Source: Streptomyces sioyaensis (lineage in GTDB: Bacteria > Actinomycetota > Actinomycetes > Streptomycetales > Streptomycetaceae). From it: a stretch of DNA of 64,000 bases. A program made the position numbers and the translations under genes. This document shows, piece by piece, positions 26,588 to 34,731 of this stretch. The notes beneath the pieces are model-generated. The model saw only the letters and a list, made by a program, of their open reading frames with translations. It ran no database searches and was not told where the DNA came from. The DNA is taken from the NCBI RefSeq assembly GCF_004122735.1, contig NZ_SDIF01000033.1, positions 1 to 64,000 on the forward strand, written 5' to 3'. Position 1 is the first letter of the stretch. Each line of letters opens with the position of its first letter.

Positions 26588-29500
26588 TTACGCCTTGCGG
26601 AGGCGGAAGGTGAGGGCCAGGGCCTCGTCGGTGAACTCGGGGCCGTAGGCACCGTCCGCCTCGTCGGCGGTGTGCTGCTCGTTCACGAACTCCGTGGCGA
26701 GCACCTCGTCGGAGATCAGGCCGGTGTGGTCGGCCAGTGCCGTGCGCACCTCTTCGTCGGTGGACTGCCAGCGCAGCGCGATCCGGTCGGCGACGTCCAG
26801 ACCGCTGTTCTTACGCGCCTCCTGGATCAGCCGGATCGCGTCCCGGGCCAGGCCCGCCCGGCGCAGCTCGGGAGTGATCTCCAGATCGAGGGCGACCGTC
26901 GCCCCCGCGTCGGAGGCCACCGACCAGCCCTCGCGCGGGGTTTCGGTGATGATCACCTCGTCGGGCGCGAGGGAGACGGTCTCGCCGTCGACCTCGACGC
27001 TCGCCGTGCCCTCGCGCAGGGCGAGCGAGAGAGCCGCGGCGTCCGCGGCGGCGACGGCCTTGGCGACCGCCTGCACGCCCTTGCCGAACCGCTTGCCGAG
27101 GGCACGGAAGTTCGCCTTGGCGGTGGTGTCGACGAGGGAGCCCCCGACCTCGGAGAGGGAGGCCAGCGAGCTGACGTTGAGCTCCTCGGTGATCTGTGTG
27201 CGCAGGTCCTCGGGCAGGGCCGCGAAGCCGTGGGCCGCGACCAGCGCGCGGGACAGCGGCTGGCGGGTCTTGACGCCGGACTCGGCGCGGGTGGCGCGGC
27301 CCAGTTCGACCAGCCGGCGGACCAGCAGCATCTGGGCGGACAGCGTCGGGTCGATGGCGGCCTTGTCGGCGACCGGCCAGCCGGCGAGGTGTACCGAATC
27401 CGGGGCGTCCGGGGTCACCGGGACGACCAGGTCCTGCCAGACCCGCTCGGTGAGGAACGGGGTGAGGGGCGCCATGAGACGGGTGACGGTCTCGATGACC
27501 TCGTGGAGGGTGCGCAGCGCGGCCGCGTCGCCCTGCCAGAAGCGGCGGCGGGAGCGGCGGACGTACCAGTTGGAGAGGTCGTCGACGAAGGAGGAGAGCA
27601 GCTTGCCGGCCCGCTGGGTGTCGAAGCCCTCCAGGGACTCGGTGACCTGCTCGACCAGATTGTTCAGCTCGCCGAGCAGCCAGCGGTCCAGCAGCGGGCG
27701 GTCGGCGGGGGCCGGGTCGGCGGCGGACGGCGCCCAGTTCGAGGTACGGGCGTACAGGGCCTGGAAGGCGACGGTGTTCCAGTACGTCAGCAGCGTCTTG
27801 CGGACGACTTCCTGGATGGTGGAGTGGCCCACCCGGCGGGCGGCCCAGGGGGAGCCGCCGGCGGCCATGAACCAGCGGACCGCGTCGGCGCCGTGCTGGT
27901 CCATGAGCGGGATCGGCTGGAGGATGTTGCCCAGGTGCTTGGACATCTTCCGGCCGTCCTCGGCCAGGATGTGGCCCAGGCAGACGACGTTCTCGTAACT
28001 CGACTTGTCGAAGACGAGGGTGCCGACGGCCATCAGGGTGTAGAACCAGCCGCGGGTCTGGTCGATGGCCTCGCAGATGAACTGCGCCGGGTAGCGCTTC
28101 TCGAACTGCTCCTTGTTGCGGTACGGGTAGCCCCACTGCGCGAACGGCATCGAGCCCGAGTCGTACCAGGCGTCGATGACCTCCGGGACGCGGGTCGCGG
28201 TGCCCTGGCAGGTCGGGCAGGCGAAGGTGATCTCGTCGATGAACGGGCGGTGCGGGTCCAGGTCCGACTGGTCGGTGCCGGTCAGCTCGGTCAGCTCGGC
28301 CAGCGAGCCGACGCAGGTGAGGTGGTTCTCCTCGCAGCGCCAGATGGGCAGCGGGGTGCCCCAGTAGCGGTTGCGGGACAGCGCCCAGTCGATGTTGTTG
28401 TTCAGCCAGTCGCCGAAGCGGCCGTGCTTGACCGACTCCGGGAACCAGTTGGTGTTCTCGTTCTCCCGCAGCAGGGCGTCCTTGACGGCGGTCGTGCGGA
28501 TGTACCACGACGGCTGCGCGTAGTAGAGCAGTGCGGTGTGGCAGCGCCAGCAGTGCGGGTAGCTGTGCTCGTAGGCGAGGTGCCGGAAGAGCAGACCGCG
28601 GGCGCCGAGGTCGGCGACCAGCGCCTCGTCGGCCTTCTTGAAGAACTGACCGCCGATCAGGTCCAGCCGCTCCTCGAAGGTGCCGTCCGGGCGGACCGGG
28701 TTGATCACCGGCAGGCCGTACGCCCGGCAGGTCTTGAGGTCGTCCTCACCGAAGGCCGGGGCCTGGTGGACGAGGCCGGTGCCGTCGTCGGTGGTGACGT
28801 ACTCGGCGTTGACGACGATGTTGGCGCCCTCCAGCTCGACGAGGTCGAAGGGGCGCTCGTAGGACCAGCGCTCCATCTCGCGGCCGGTGAACGACTCGCC
28901 GGTGGCGCTCCAGCCCTCGCCGAGCGCCTTCTCCAGCAGCGGCTCGGCGACGACCAGCTGCTCGCTGCCGTCGGTGGCCACGACATAGGTGACGTCGGGG
29001 TGGGCGGCGACGGCGGTGTTGGAGACCAGGGTCCAGGGGGTGGTCGTCCAGATGAGGAGCTTGGCCCGGCCGGCCAGCGGACCGGAGGTCAGCGGGAGGC
29101 GGACGAAGACCGAGGGGTCGACGACCGTCTCGTAGCCCTGCGCGAGCTCGTGGTCCGACAGGCCGGTGCCGCAGCGCGGGCACCAGGGGGCGACACGGTG
29201 GTCCTGGACCAGCAGGCCCTTGGAGAAGATCTCCTTCAGCGACCACCACACCGACTCGATGTAGTCGGGGTCCATCGTGCGGTACGGGGCATCCAGGTCG
29301 GTCCAGTAGCCCATACGGGTCGTGAGCTCGGCGAAGGCGTCGGTGTGGCGGGTCACCGACTCGCGGCACTTGGCGTTGAACTCGGCGATGCCGTACGCCT
29401 CGATGTCCTTCTTGCCGCTGAAGCCCAGCTCCTTCTCCACGGCCAGCTCGACCGGGAGGCCGTGGCAGTCCCAGCCGGCCTTGCGGTCGACGTGGTAGCC

Positions 29501-29740
29501 CTGCATCGTGCGGAACCGGGGGAAGACGTCCTTGAAGACGCGGGCCTCGATGTGGTGCGCGCCGGGCATGCCGTTGGCGGTCGGGGGGCCCTCGTAGAAG
29601 ACCCACTCGGGCCGCCCCTCGGACTGCTGGAGGGTACGGGCGAAGACCTTCTGCTCCTGCCAGAACTCGAGCACGGCGTGCTCAAGGGCGGGGAGGTCTA
29701 CCTGGGCGGGTACCTGGCGGTACTGGGGCTGCGGACTCAT
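26588..29740 (-). CDS. ileS: isoleucyl-tRNA synthetase
   Basis: A 1050-residue class Ia synthetase charging tRNA-Ile. Catalytic signatures are PPTANGMPGAHHIEAR (HIGH-type site) and DGRKMSKHLGN (KMSKS loop). An editing domain lies between them (CP1, including GTGLVHQAPAFGEDD), and an anticodon-binding domain follows. The length and HIGH-region form match the eukaryote-like IleS class common in actinobacteria. The ATG at 29740 has CCGGAGG 9-15 nt upstream, the same segment predicted to be masked by the T-box leader. Confidence 0.96.
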   Translation of the reverse strand: MSPQPQYRQVPAQVDLPALEHAVLEFWQEQKVFARTLQQSEGRPEWVFYEGPPTANGMPGAHHIEARVFKDVFPRFRTMQGYHVDRKAGWDCHGLPVELAVEKELGFSGKKDIEAYGIAEFNAKCRESVTRHTDAFAELTTRMGYWTDLDAPYRTMDPDYIESVWWSLKEIFSKGLLVQDHRVAPWCPRCGTGLSDHELAQGYETVVDPSVFVRLPLTSGPLAGRAKLLIWTTTPWTLVSNTAVAAHPDVTYVVATDGSEQLVVAEPLLEKALGEGWSATGESFTGREMERWSYERPFDLVELEGANIVVNAEYVTTDDGTGLVHQAPAFGEDDLKTCRAYGLPVINPVRPDGTFEERLDLIGGQFFKKADEALVADLGARGLLFRHLAYEHSYPHCWRCHTALLYYAQPSWYIRTTAVKDALLRENENTNWFPESVKHGRFGDWLNNNIDWALSRNRYWGTPLPIWRCEENHLTCVGSLAELTELTGTDQSDLDPHRPFIDEITFACPTCQGTATRVPEVIDAWYDSGSMPFAQWGYPYRNKEQFEKRYPAQFICEAIDQTRGWFYTLMAVGTLVFDKSSYENVVCLGHILAEDGRKMSKHLGNILQPIPLMDQHGADAVRWFMAAGGSPWAARRVGHSTIQEVVRKTLLTYWNTVAFQALYARTSNWAPSAADPAPADRPLLDRWLLGELNNLVEQVTESLEGFDTQRAGKLLSSFVDDLSNWYVRRSRRRFWQGDAAALRTLHEVIETVTRLMAPLTPFLTERVWQDLVVPVTPDAPDSVHLAGWPVADKAAIDPTLSAQMLLVRRLVELGRATRAESGVKTRQPLSRALVAAHGFAALPEDLRTQITEELNVSSLASLSEVGGSLVDTTAKANFRALGKRFGKGVQAVAKAVAAADAAALSLALREGTASVEVDGETVSLAPDEVIITETPREGWSVASDAGATVALDLEITPELRRAGLARDAIRLIQEARKNSGLDVADRIALRWQSTDEEVRTALADHTGLISDEVLATEFVNEQHTADEADGAYGPEFTDEALALTFRLRKA

Positions 29741-29774
29741 CGGGGGCTTCCTCCGGCGGACACCTGCTGCGTTC

Positions 29775-30000
29775 TCCGTCCGGAGGGACGAGAGCCTGGG
29801 CTCCCGCGGTACCACCCTCCTTGGCGGTGCCGTCGCACCGCCCCCTCATTGGGGTCGCGCTGCCGGTTCTACTCGCCTGCGGATCCTCCGCGGGCTTTCT
29901 TCCGGCGGCTCCGGGGTGATCTTCACGTCGTGCACGCCCCCGGGCTTCCACCGTCCCCGGGTCGCTGCTGGCTGCGTACGGCGCTACTCGTCCCGTCAAT
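29775..30000 (-). promoter_or_regulatory. T-box riboswitch controlling ileS
   Basis: The minus strand carries a perfect T-box core, TGGTACCGCGGG, at 29814-29803. Downstream CCCTCCGG can pair with the ileS ribosome site CCGGAGG, and there is no T-run terminator, so control is predicted at translation, as known for actinobacterial ileS T-boxes. An AUC triplet (29920-29918) inside GUGAAGAUCACC is the likely isoleucine specifier of a short stem I. Uncharged tRNA-Ile should favour the antisequestrator and free the ribosome site. The 5' limit is approximate. Confidence 0.9.
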
Positions 30001-30015
30001 GCCTCTCGCTGGTCC

Positions 30016-30056
30016 CCCAAGCTCTCGACTCCGCTCGAGCAGGGGGCACCCCCACA
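30016..30056. repeat. hairpin-type intergenic repeat
   Basis: CCCCCAAGCTCTCGA, a short loop and TCGAGCAGGGGG form a hairpin, followed by GGGGGCACCCCC. This hairpin form is one I recall as dispersed widely in streptomycete intergenic DNA. It lies just 5' of the T-box leader. Confidence 0.5.
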
Positions 30057-30331
30057 GTGTACGGGGCCGCGCCGACCGCGGCCGACCGGTTTTCCGGCGG
30101 GGTGCGTGCGGGCCGGGCACCGGCGCAGCACGGAGGCGTGCCGGCCCCGCGCCGTGACCCGAATGGCGAGCAGTCGGGTGCCGGCCCGCCCGGCGGATTA
30201 CCGGGCGGACGGCGGGGCACAACCGAGACAGACCGGACGTCCGGGCCGGTGGGCAGGCCTGAGGGGCGGTGCGTCCCGTTGCCGCGTGACGCGTGGCGAT
30301 TTATCGTTCCCGTCACGATTCGCGAACAAAG
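30057..30331. other. intergenic DNA between ileS leader and the DksA-like gene
   Basis: No gene seen. The first part is GC-rich; from about 30295 it becomes AT-richer and includes the palindrome TTCGCGAA at 30319-30326, probably the promoter zone of the following gene. Confidence 0.4.
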
Positions 30332-30343
30332 TCACATATGTGA
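30332..30343. promoter_or_regulatory. 12-bp perfect palindrome over the DksA-like translation start zone
   Basis: TCACATATGTGA is perfectly symmetric and its right half runs into the ribosome site GAAGGGG, 13 nt before the ATG at 30357. It could be an operator, or an AT-rich -10 region. Confidence 0.45.
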
Positions 30344-30356
30344 AGGGGTCGCGGCC

Positions 30357-31193
30357 ATGGTGGCGAAAAAGACCGCCGCGGAGAAGAGCACGACGCCTGC
30401 CGACGAGGCCGTCGCGAAGCAGCCTGCAGCGAAGAAGACCGCGCCGAAGAAGGCCGCGGCCAAGAAGACGGCGGCCAAGAAGACGGCGGCCAAGAAGACG
30501 GCGGCGAAGAAGACGGCGGACGGCGCGGCCCGCCCGGCGAAGACCACGGCCAAGACGGCCGCGCCGGCGAAGACGGCAGCGAAGAAGACCGCCGCGAAGA
30601 AGGCGGCGACGACGCCGGCGAAGAAGGCAGCGGCCAAGAAGACCGCGAAGAAGACCGCGAAGAAGGCTCCGGCCAAGACGGCCGCGGTGCCCGCTAAGAA
30701 GACGGGAGCCAAAACGGTGGTGGCGAAGAAGACTGCGGCCGCAACGGCCGGGAGAGCCGGCAAGAACTCCGCGGCACCGACGGTCAAAGTGGCCGCGGCG
30801 CCCGGCGAGCTCGCCGTACGGCCCGGTGAGAAGCCCTGGACGCCGGACGAGGTCGCCGCGGCCCGGACCGAGCTGATGGACGAGGCGGCGCGGCTGCGGC
30901 TGGAGATCGTCTCGGCCGAGAACGCCATCGCCGGGCTGATGCGTGACGGCGACGGCGCGGGCGACGACGAGGCCGACACCGGCACCAAGAACATCACCCG
31001 CGAACACGAGCTGGCGCTCGCCTCCAACGCCCGCGAGATGCTCCACCAGACCGAACGGGCCCTCGGCCGGCTGGACGCGGGCACCTACGGGCTGTGCGAG
31101 AACTGCGGCAACGCCATCGGCAAGGCGCGGATGCAGGCCTTCCCGCGCGCGACGCTGTGCGTGGAGTGCAAGCAGAAGCAGGAGCGCCGCTGA
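30357..31193 (+). CDS. histone H1-like/DksA-TraR fusion protein
   Basis: A 278-residue protein in two parts. Residues 1-145 are a Lys/Ala-rich tail of repeated KKTAA units, like eukaryotic H1 or bacterial Hc1-type tails, and should bind DNA. Residues about 155-278 are a DksA/TraR-like domain: a helical hairpin (WTPDEVAAARTELMDEAARLRLE) and a zinc site of Cys247, Cys250, Cys268 and Cys271. DksA-type proteins modulate RNA polymerase through its secondary channel; whether this one does is unknown. ATG 30357 follows GAAGGGG. The tail is encoded by 15-bp DNA repeats. It lies between ileS and lspA. Confidence 0.88.
   Translation: MVAKKTAAEKSTTPADEAVAKQPAAKKTAPKKAAAKKTAAKKTAAKKTAAKKTADGAARPAKTTAKTAAPAKTAAKKTAAKKAATTPAKKAAAKKTAKKTAKKAPAKTAAVPAKKTGAKTVVAKKTAAATAGRAGKNSAAPTVKVAAAPGELAVRPGEKPWTPDEVAAARTELMDEAARLRLEIVSAENAIAGLMRDGDGAGDDEADTGTKNITREHELALASNAREMLHQTERALGRLDAGTYGLCENCGNAIGKARMQAFPRATLCVECKQKQERR
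30461..30520 (+). repeat. 15-bp tandem repeat encoding KKTAA units
   Basis: About four near-identical copies of GCCAAGAAGACGGCG in the H1-like tail of the DksA fusion gene; further degenerate units flank it. Confidence 0.8.
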
Positions 31194-31315
31194 GGCGGCC
31201 GGAGGTCGTCGCGGGGCGGCACCCGGACCGCCCGCGTCCGTGGAGGCGTGCCGTACTCTCGTGGTTCAGCCGGGCGGGGCCCGGCCGTGGACACGACGGG
31301 CTGAGGGACTCACAC

Positions 31316-31918
31316 GTGGCAGAGGCGGAACGCATCACCGGCACGCCGGAACCCGAGCCGGGTACCGGAGCGGATCCCACGACGGGGGCCGAAGGGGACG
31401 GGCCGGAGCAGTCCGGGCCGGACGCCGGCCGCGGCAAGCGGCGGATCCTCGCCCTGCTGCTGGTCGCGCTGCTGGTCTACCTGCTCGACCTGAGCAGCAA
31501 GCTCCTCGTCGTCGCGAAGCTGGAGCACCACGCGCCCATCGAGGTCATCGGGACGCTGCTGCAGTTCACGGTGATCCGTAACCGCGGGGCCGCCTTCGGT
31601 ATGGGCGAGGCCCTGACGATCTTCCTCACCTTCATCGCGGCCGCCGTGATCGTGGTGATCGCCCGGATCGCCCGCAAGCTCTACAGCCTGCCCTGGGCGA
31701 TCGCGCTCGGGCTGCTGCTCGGCGGCGCGTTCGGCAACCTCACCGACCGGATCTTCCGGACGCCGGGCGTCTTCGAGGGGGCGGTCGTCGACTTCATCGC
31801 CCCCGCGCACTTCGCGGTCTTCAACCTCGCCGACTCCGCGATCGTCTGCGGCGGCATCCTGATCGTGATCCTCTCCTTCCGGGGCCTCGATCCCGACGGG
31901 ACCGTCCACAACGACTGA
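31316..31918 (+). CDS. lspA: lipoprotein signal peptidase LspA
   Basis: A 200-residue aspartyl protease of the inner membrane that cleaves prolipoprotein signal peptides. Four helices. Conserved motifs are VIRNRGAAFGMGE, GGAFGNLTDRIF with the first catalytic Asp, and DFIAPAHFAVFNLADSAI with the second. About 40 extra Pro/Glu/Gly-rich residues precede helix 1. GTG 31316 has GAGGGA 8 nt upstream; a TACTCT -10 lies at 31254-31259. It is followed by a hairpin at 31936-31978. Confidence 0.95.
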   Translation: MAEAERITGTPEPEPGTGADPTTGAEGDGPEQSGPDAGRGKRRILALLLVALLVYLLDLSSKLLVVAKLEHHAPIEVIGTLLQFTVIRNRGAAFGMGEALTIFLTFIAAAVIVVIARIARKLYSLPWAIALGLLLGGAFGNLTDRIFRTPGVFEGAVVDFIAPAHFAVFNLADSAIVCGGILIVILSFRGLDPDGTVHND

Positions 31919-31935
31919 CGGGCACGGCGGGGGAC

Positions 31936-31978
31936 GGTGTCCCGCGGGCCGGCCGCCCCCCACCGCGGGCGGGACACC
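31936..31978 (+). terminator. hairpin between lspA and rluD
   Basis: GGTGTCCCGC (31936-31945) pairs with GCGGGACACC (31969-31978) as a 10-bp stem whose 23-nt loop is itself GC-rich and self-complementary. Confidence 0.6.
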
Positions 31979-31991
31979 ATGGCGTAACTGC

Positions 31992-31997
31992 CATACT
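31992..31997 (+). promoter_or_regulatory. -10 hexamer of rluD
   Basis: CATACT with its first base 12 nt before the GTG at 32004, the spacing expected for a leaderless mRNA. Confidence 0.45.
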
Positions 31998-32003
31998 CGT
32001 GGG

Positions 32004-32945
32004 GTGAGCACCATTCCCGAGATCCGCACCCTGCCCGTACCGGACGGCCTGGAGGGCGAGCGCGTCGACGCCGCGCTGGCCCGGATGTTCGGCTTCTCCC
32101 GTACGAAGGCGGCCGAACTCGCGGCCTCCGGGAAGGTCCGGGTCGACGGCTCCGAGGTGATGAAGTCGGAGCGGGTGCACGGCGGCGCCTGGCTGGAAGT
32201 CGAGATGCCGCAGGCCGCGCCGCCCGTCGAGATCGTCGCCGAGCCCGTCGAGGGCATGGAGATCGTGCATGACGACGACGACATCGTCGTGATCGTCAAG
32301 CCGGTCGGAGTGGCCGCCCACCCCAGCCCCGGCTGGACCGGCACGACCGTCATCGGCGGACTGGCCGCGGCCGGCTACCGCATCTCGACCTCCGGTGCCG
32401 CCGAGCGCCAGGGCATCGTGCACCGTCTCGACGTCGGCACCTCGGGCCTGATGGTGGTCGCCAAGTCCGAGCGCGCCTACACCCTGCTCAAGCAGCAGTT
32501 CCGCGAGCGCACGGTCGACAAGCGCTACCACGCCCTGGTCCAGGGCCACCCGGACCCGATGAGCGGCACCATCGACGCCCCCATCGGCCGGCATCCGCAG
32601 CACGACTACAAGTGGGCGGTCACCGCCGAGGGCAAGCCGTCGGTCACGCACTACGACCTGATCGAGGCGTTCCGCGCGGCCAGCCTGCTCGACATCAAGC
32701 TGGAGACCGGCCGCACCCACCAGATCCGGGTGCACATGGCCGCCCACCGTCACCCCTGCGTCGGCGACCTGACCTATGGCGCGGACCCGACCCTCGCCAA
32801 GCGGCTGAGCGTCGGCCGGCAGTGGCTGCACGCGGTCCGGCTGGGCTTCGAGCACCCCTCCGACGGCCGCTGGGTGGAGTTCGAGAGCACGTACCCGGAC
32901 GATCTGCAGCGTGCCCTGGACACCGTGCGGGACGAGAGCAGCTGA
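32004..32945 (+). CDS. rluD: RluA/RluD-family 23S rRNA pseudouridine synthase
   Basis: A 313-residue enzyme isomerising uridines in RNA. An S4 RNA-binding domain (about 17-75, RVDAALARMFGFSRTKAAELAASGKVRV) precedes the catalytic domain with Asp143 in HRLDVGTSGLM. The late ETGRTHQIRVHMA and LTYGADP motifs are also canonical. By length and S4 domain it is RluD-like, so helix 69 of 23S rRNA is the likely target. It has no ribosome site and a -10 hexamer 12 nt upstream, pointing to leaderless translation. It commonly follows lspA. Confidence 0.92.
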   Translation: MSTIPEIRTLPVPDGLEGERVDAALARMFGFSRTKAAELAASGKVRVDGSEVMKSERVHGGAWLEVEMPQAAPPVEIVAEPVEGMEIVHDDDDIVVIVKPVGVAAHPSPGWTGTTVIGGLAAAGYRISTSGAAERQGIVHRLDVGTSGLMVVAKSERAYTLLKQQFRERTVDKRYHALVQGHPDPMSGTIDAPIGRHPQHDYKWAVTAEGKPSVTHYDLIEAFRAASLLDIKLETGRTHQIRVHMAAHRHPCVGDLTYGADPTLAKRLSVGRQWLHAVRLGFEHPSDGRWVEFESTYPDDLQRALDTVRDESS

Positions 32946-33083
32946 CGCCGCCAGGGCGCGGCGGCACACTGACACACAGCGGCAAACCGACCCACAACGG
33001 GCACCGCACGGCGGGTCCTGGTCAGGGCCATGGCAGGCTGGGGCGAAAGTGATCGAATCCGACCACCCCGGAGCGTAGCCACC

Positions 33084-34679
33084 GTGGACCAGCTGGCTCT
33101 GATGTTCGTCCTTCTGCTCGGAGCCGTGGTCATGGTTCCGGTCGGCGACCGGCTGGGGCTCCCGTCACCGGTACTGATGACGCTGGCCGGTGCCGTGCTG
33201 GCGCTGCTGCCGTTCGTGCCCAACGTCGAGGTGCCGCCCGAATTCATCCTGCCGGTGGTGCTGCCGCCGCTGCTCTACGCGGCCGTGCAGCGCACCTCCT
33301 GGCGGCAGTTCACCGCCAACCTCCGGCCGATCTTCCTGCTGGCCGTGGCGCTGGTCTTCGCCACCACCGCCGCGGTCGCCGCCGTCGCCCAGGCGGTGGT
33401 GCCCGGTCTGCCGGTGGCCGCCGCGGTGGTGCTCGGTGCGCTGGTCGCACCGCCCGACCCGGTCGCCGCGACCGCCGTCGCCGGCAAGCTGGGGCTGCCC
33501 CGCCGGATGGTCTCCATCCTGGAGGGCGAGGGGCTGTTCAACGACGTCACCGCCATCGTGCTCTACCACGTCGCGCTCGCCGCCGCGGTCAGCGGCACCT
33601 TCTCGCTGCCCGCCGCGCTCGGCTCGCTGGTGCTGTCCGCGGTGGTCGCCATAGCGGTCGGGCTGGCGCTCGGCTGGCTCACCAACAAGCTGATGGGGCT
33701 GCTCGATGACCCGACGCTGCAGATCGGGCTGACGCTGCTGGTGCCGTTCGTCTCCTACGTGCTGGCCGAGGAGTTCCAGGGATCGGGCGTGCTGGCGGTG
33801 CTGACCTGCGCGCTCTTCCTCGCCGAGCACGCGGTCGACGCGGACGACGTGCGGGGCCGGCTGGCGGGCTACACCTTCTGGGAGGTCGTCGACACCCTCG
33901 TCACCGGTGTCGCCTTCGGGCTGATCGGCCTGGAGCTGCACAACATCTTCGGGGCCGCCTCGCACCGCTGGGGCCAGCTGCTCGGCGCCGGCGCCGCCGT
34001 CGTCGGGGTGGTCGTCGGCGTCCGGCTGCTGTGGCTGCTGCCCGCCGCCTGGCTGGCCAAGCGGATGCACAAGCGCCGCGACTACGACGAGGACATCCCG
34101 ATGAGCTGGCGGGAGACGCTCATCATGTGGTGGGCGGGGATGCGCGGGGTGGCCTCGGTGGCGCTGGCGCTGGCCATTCCGTACGCCATCGACGGCGGCA
34201 ACGACTTCCCGGCCCGCGACGACATCCTCTTCATCGCCTTCGCGGTGGTGCTCTCCACCCTGATCATCCAGGGCCTCACGCTGCCCTGGCTGGTGCGCCG
34301 GCTGCGGGTGCGGGCCGACACCGACGCGGTCGACGCGCTGGAGCGGGAGCTGGCGCTGCGGGTGATCAAGGCGTCCAAGCGCCGGCTGAAGGAGATCCTG
34401 GAGGTCGAGGAGCTGCCCGACGAGATCAGCGAGCAGCTGGCCCGCCGGGCGCACGACATCGGCGCCCGGATCGCGCCGGAGATCGTCGACGACGAGCGGC
34501 GCGAGCTCTTCGAGAAGCGCATCGCCCGGATGAAGAAGGTGCAGCGCATCCAGGGCGAGATGCTCTCCGCCGCCCGGCACGAGGTGCTGGCGGCCCGCAG
34601 CGAACCGGGCGCGGACCCGGAGGTCGTCGACCGGGTGCTGCGGCATCTGGACGTGCGCAGCCTGCGGGGTACGCCCTGA
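33084..34679 (+). CDS. CPA1-family sodium/proton antiporter
   Basis: A 531-residue cation:proton antiporter with about 12 helices. The ion-binding region is seen as APPDPVAATAV and EGEGLFNDVTAIVLYHVAL, where the Asp of FND is the conserved carboxylate; the late WWAGMRGVASVALALAIP is also diagnostic. A cytoplasmic tail of about 120 residues is rich in charged heptads (ASKRRLKEILEVEELPDEIS). The GTG at 33084 is chosen with GGAG upstream; the ATG at 33030 is an alternative. Probable role in pH and Na+ homeostasis. Confidence 0.9.
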   Translation: MDQLALMFVLLLGAVVMVPVGDRLGLPSPVLMTLAGAVLALLPFVPNVEVPPEFILPVVLPPLLYAAVQRTSWRQFTANLRPIFLLAVALVFATTAAVAAVAQAVVPGLPVAAAVVLGALVAPPDPVAATAVAGKLGLPRRMVSILEGEGLFNDVTAIVLYHVALAAAVSGTFSLPAALGSLVLSAVVAIAVGLALGWLTNKLMGLLDDPTLQIGLTLLVPFVSYVLAEEFQGSGVLAVLTCALFLAEHAVDADDVRGRLAGYTFWEVVDTLVTGVAFGLIGLELHNIFGAASHRWGQLLGAGAAVVGVVVGVRLLWLLPAAWLAKRMHKRRDYDEDIPMSWRETLIMWWAGMRGVASVALALAIPYAIDGGNDFPARDDILFIAFAVVLSTLIIQGLTLPWLVRRLRVRADTDAVDALERELALRVIKASKRRLKEILEVEELPDEISEQLARRAHDIGARIAPEIVDDERRELFEKRIARMKKVQRIQGEMLSAARHEVLAARSEPGADPEVVDRVLRHLDVRSLRGTP

Positions 34680-34731
34680 CGCCGTCGCGGGACGGCCGGC
34701 ACCCGACGGCCGTACGGGCCCGGCCCGCGCT

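Noticed and set aside
26492..30157. 1221-codon open frame antisense to ileS
   Set aside because: Shadow of a high-GC gene: composition follows ileS third positions, there is no ribosome site, and it runs through the T-box leader.
30440..30720. Possible CRISPR-like repeats
   Set aside because: Repeats are contiguous, in frame and encode KKTAA units of the DksA fusion; there are no unique spacers.
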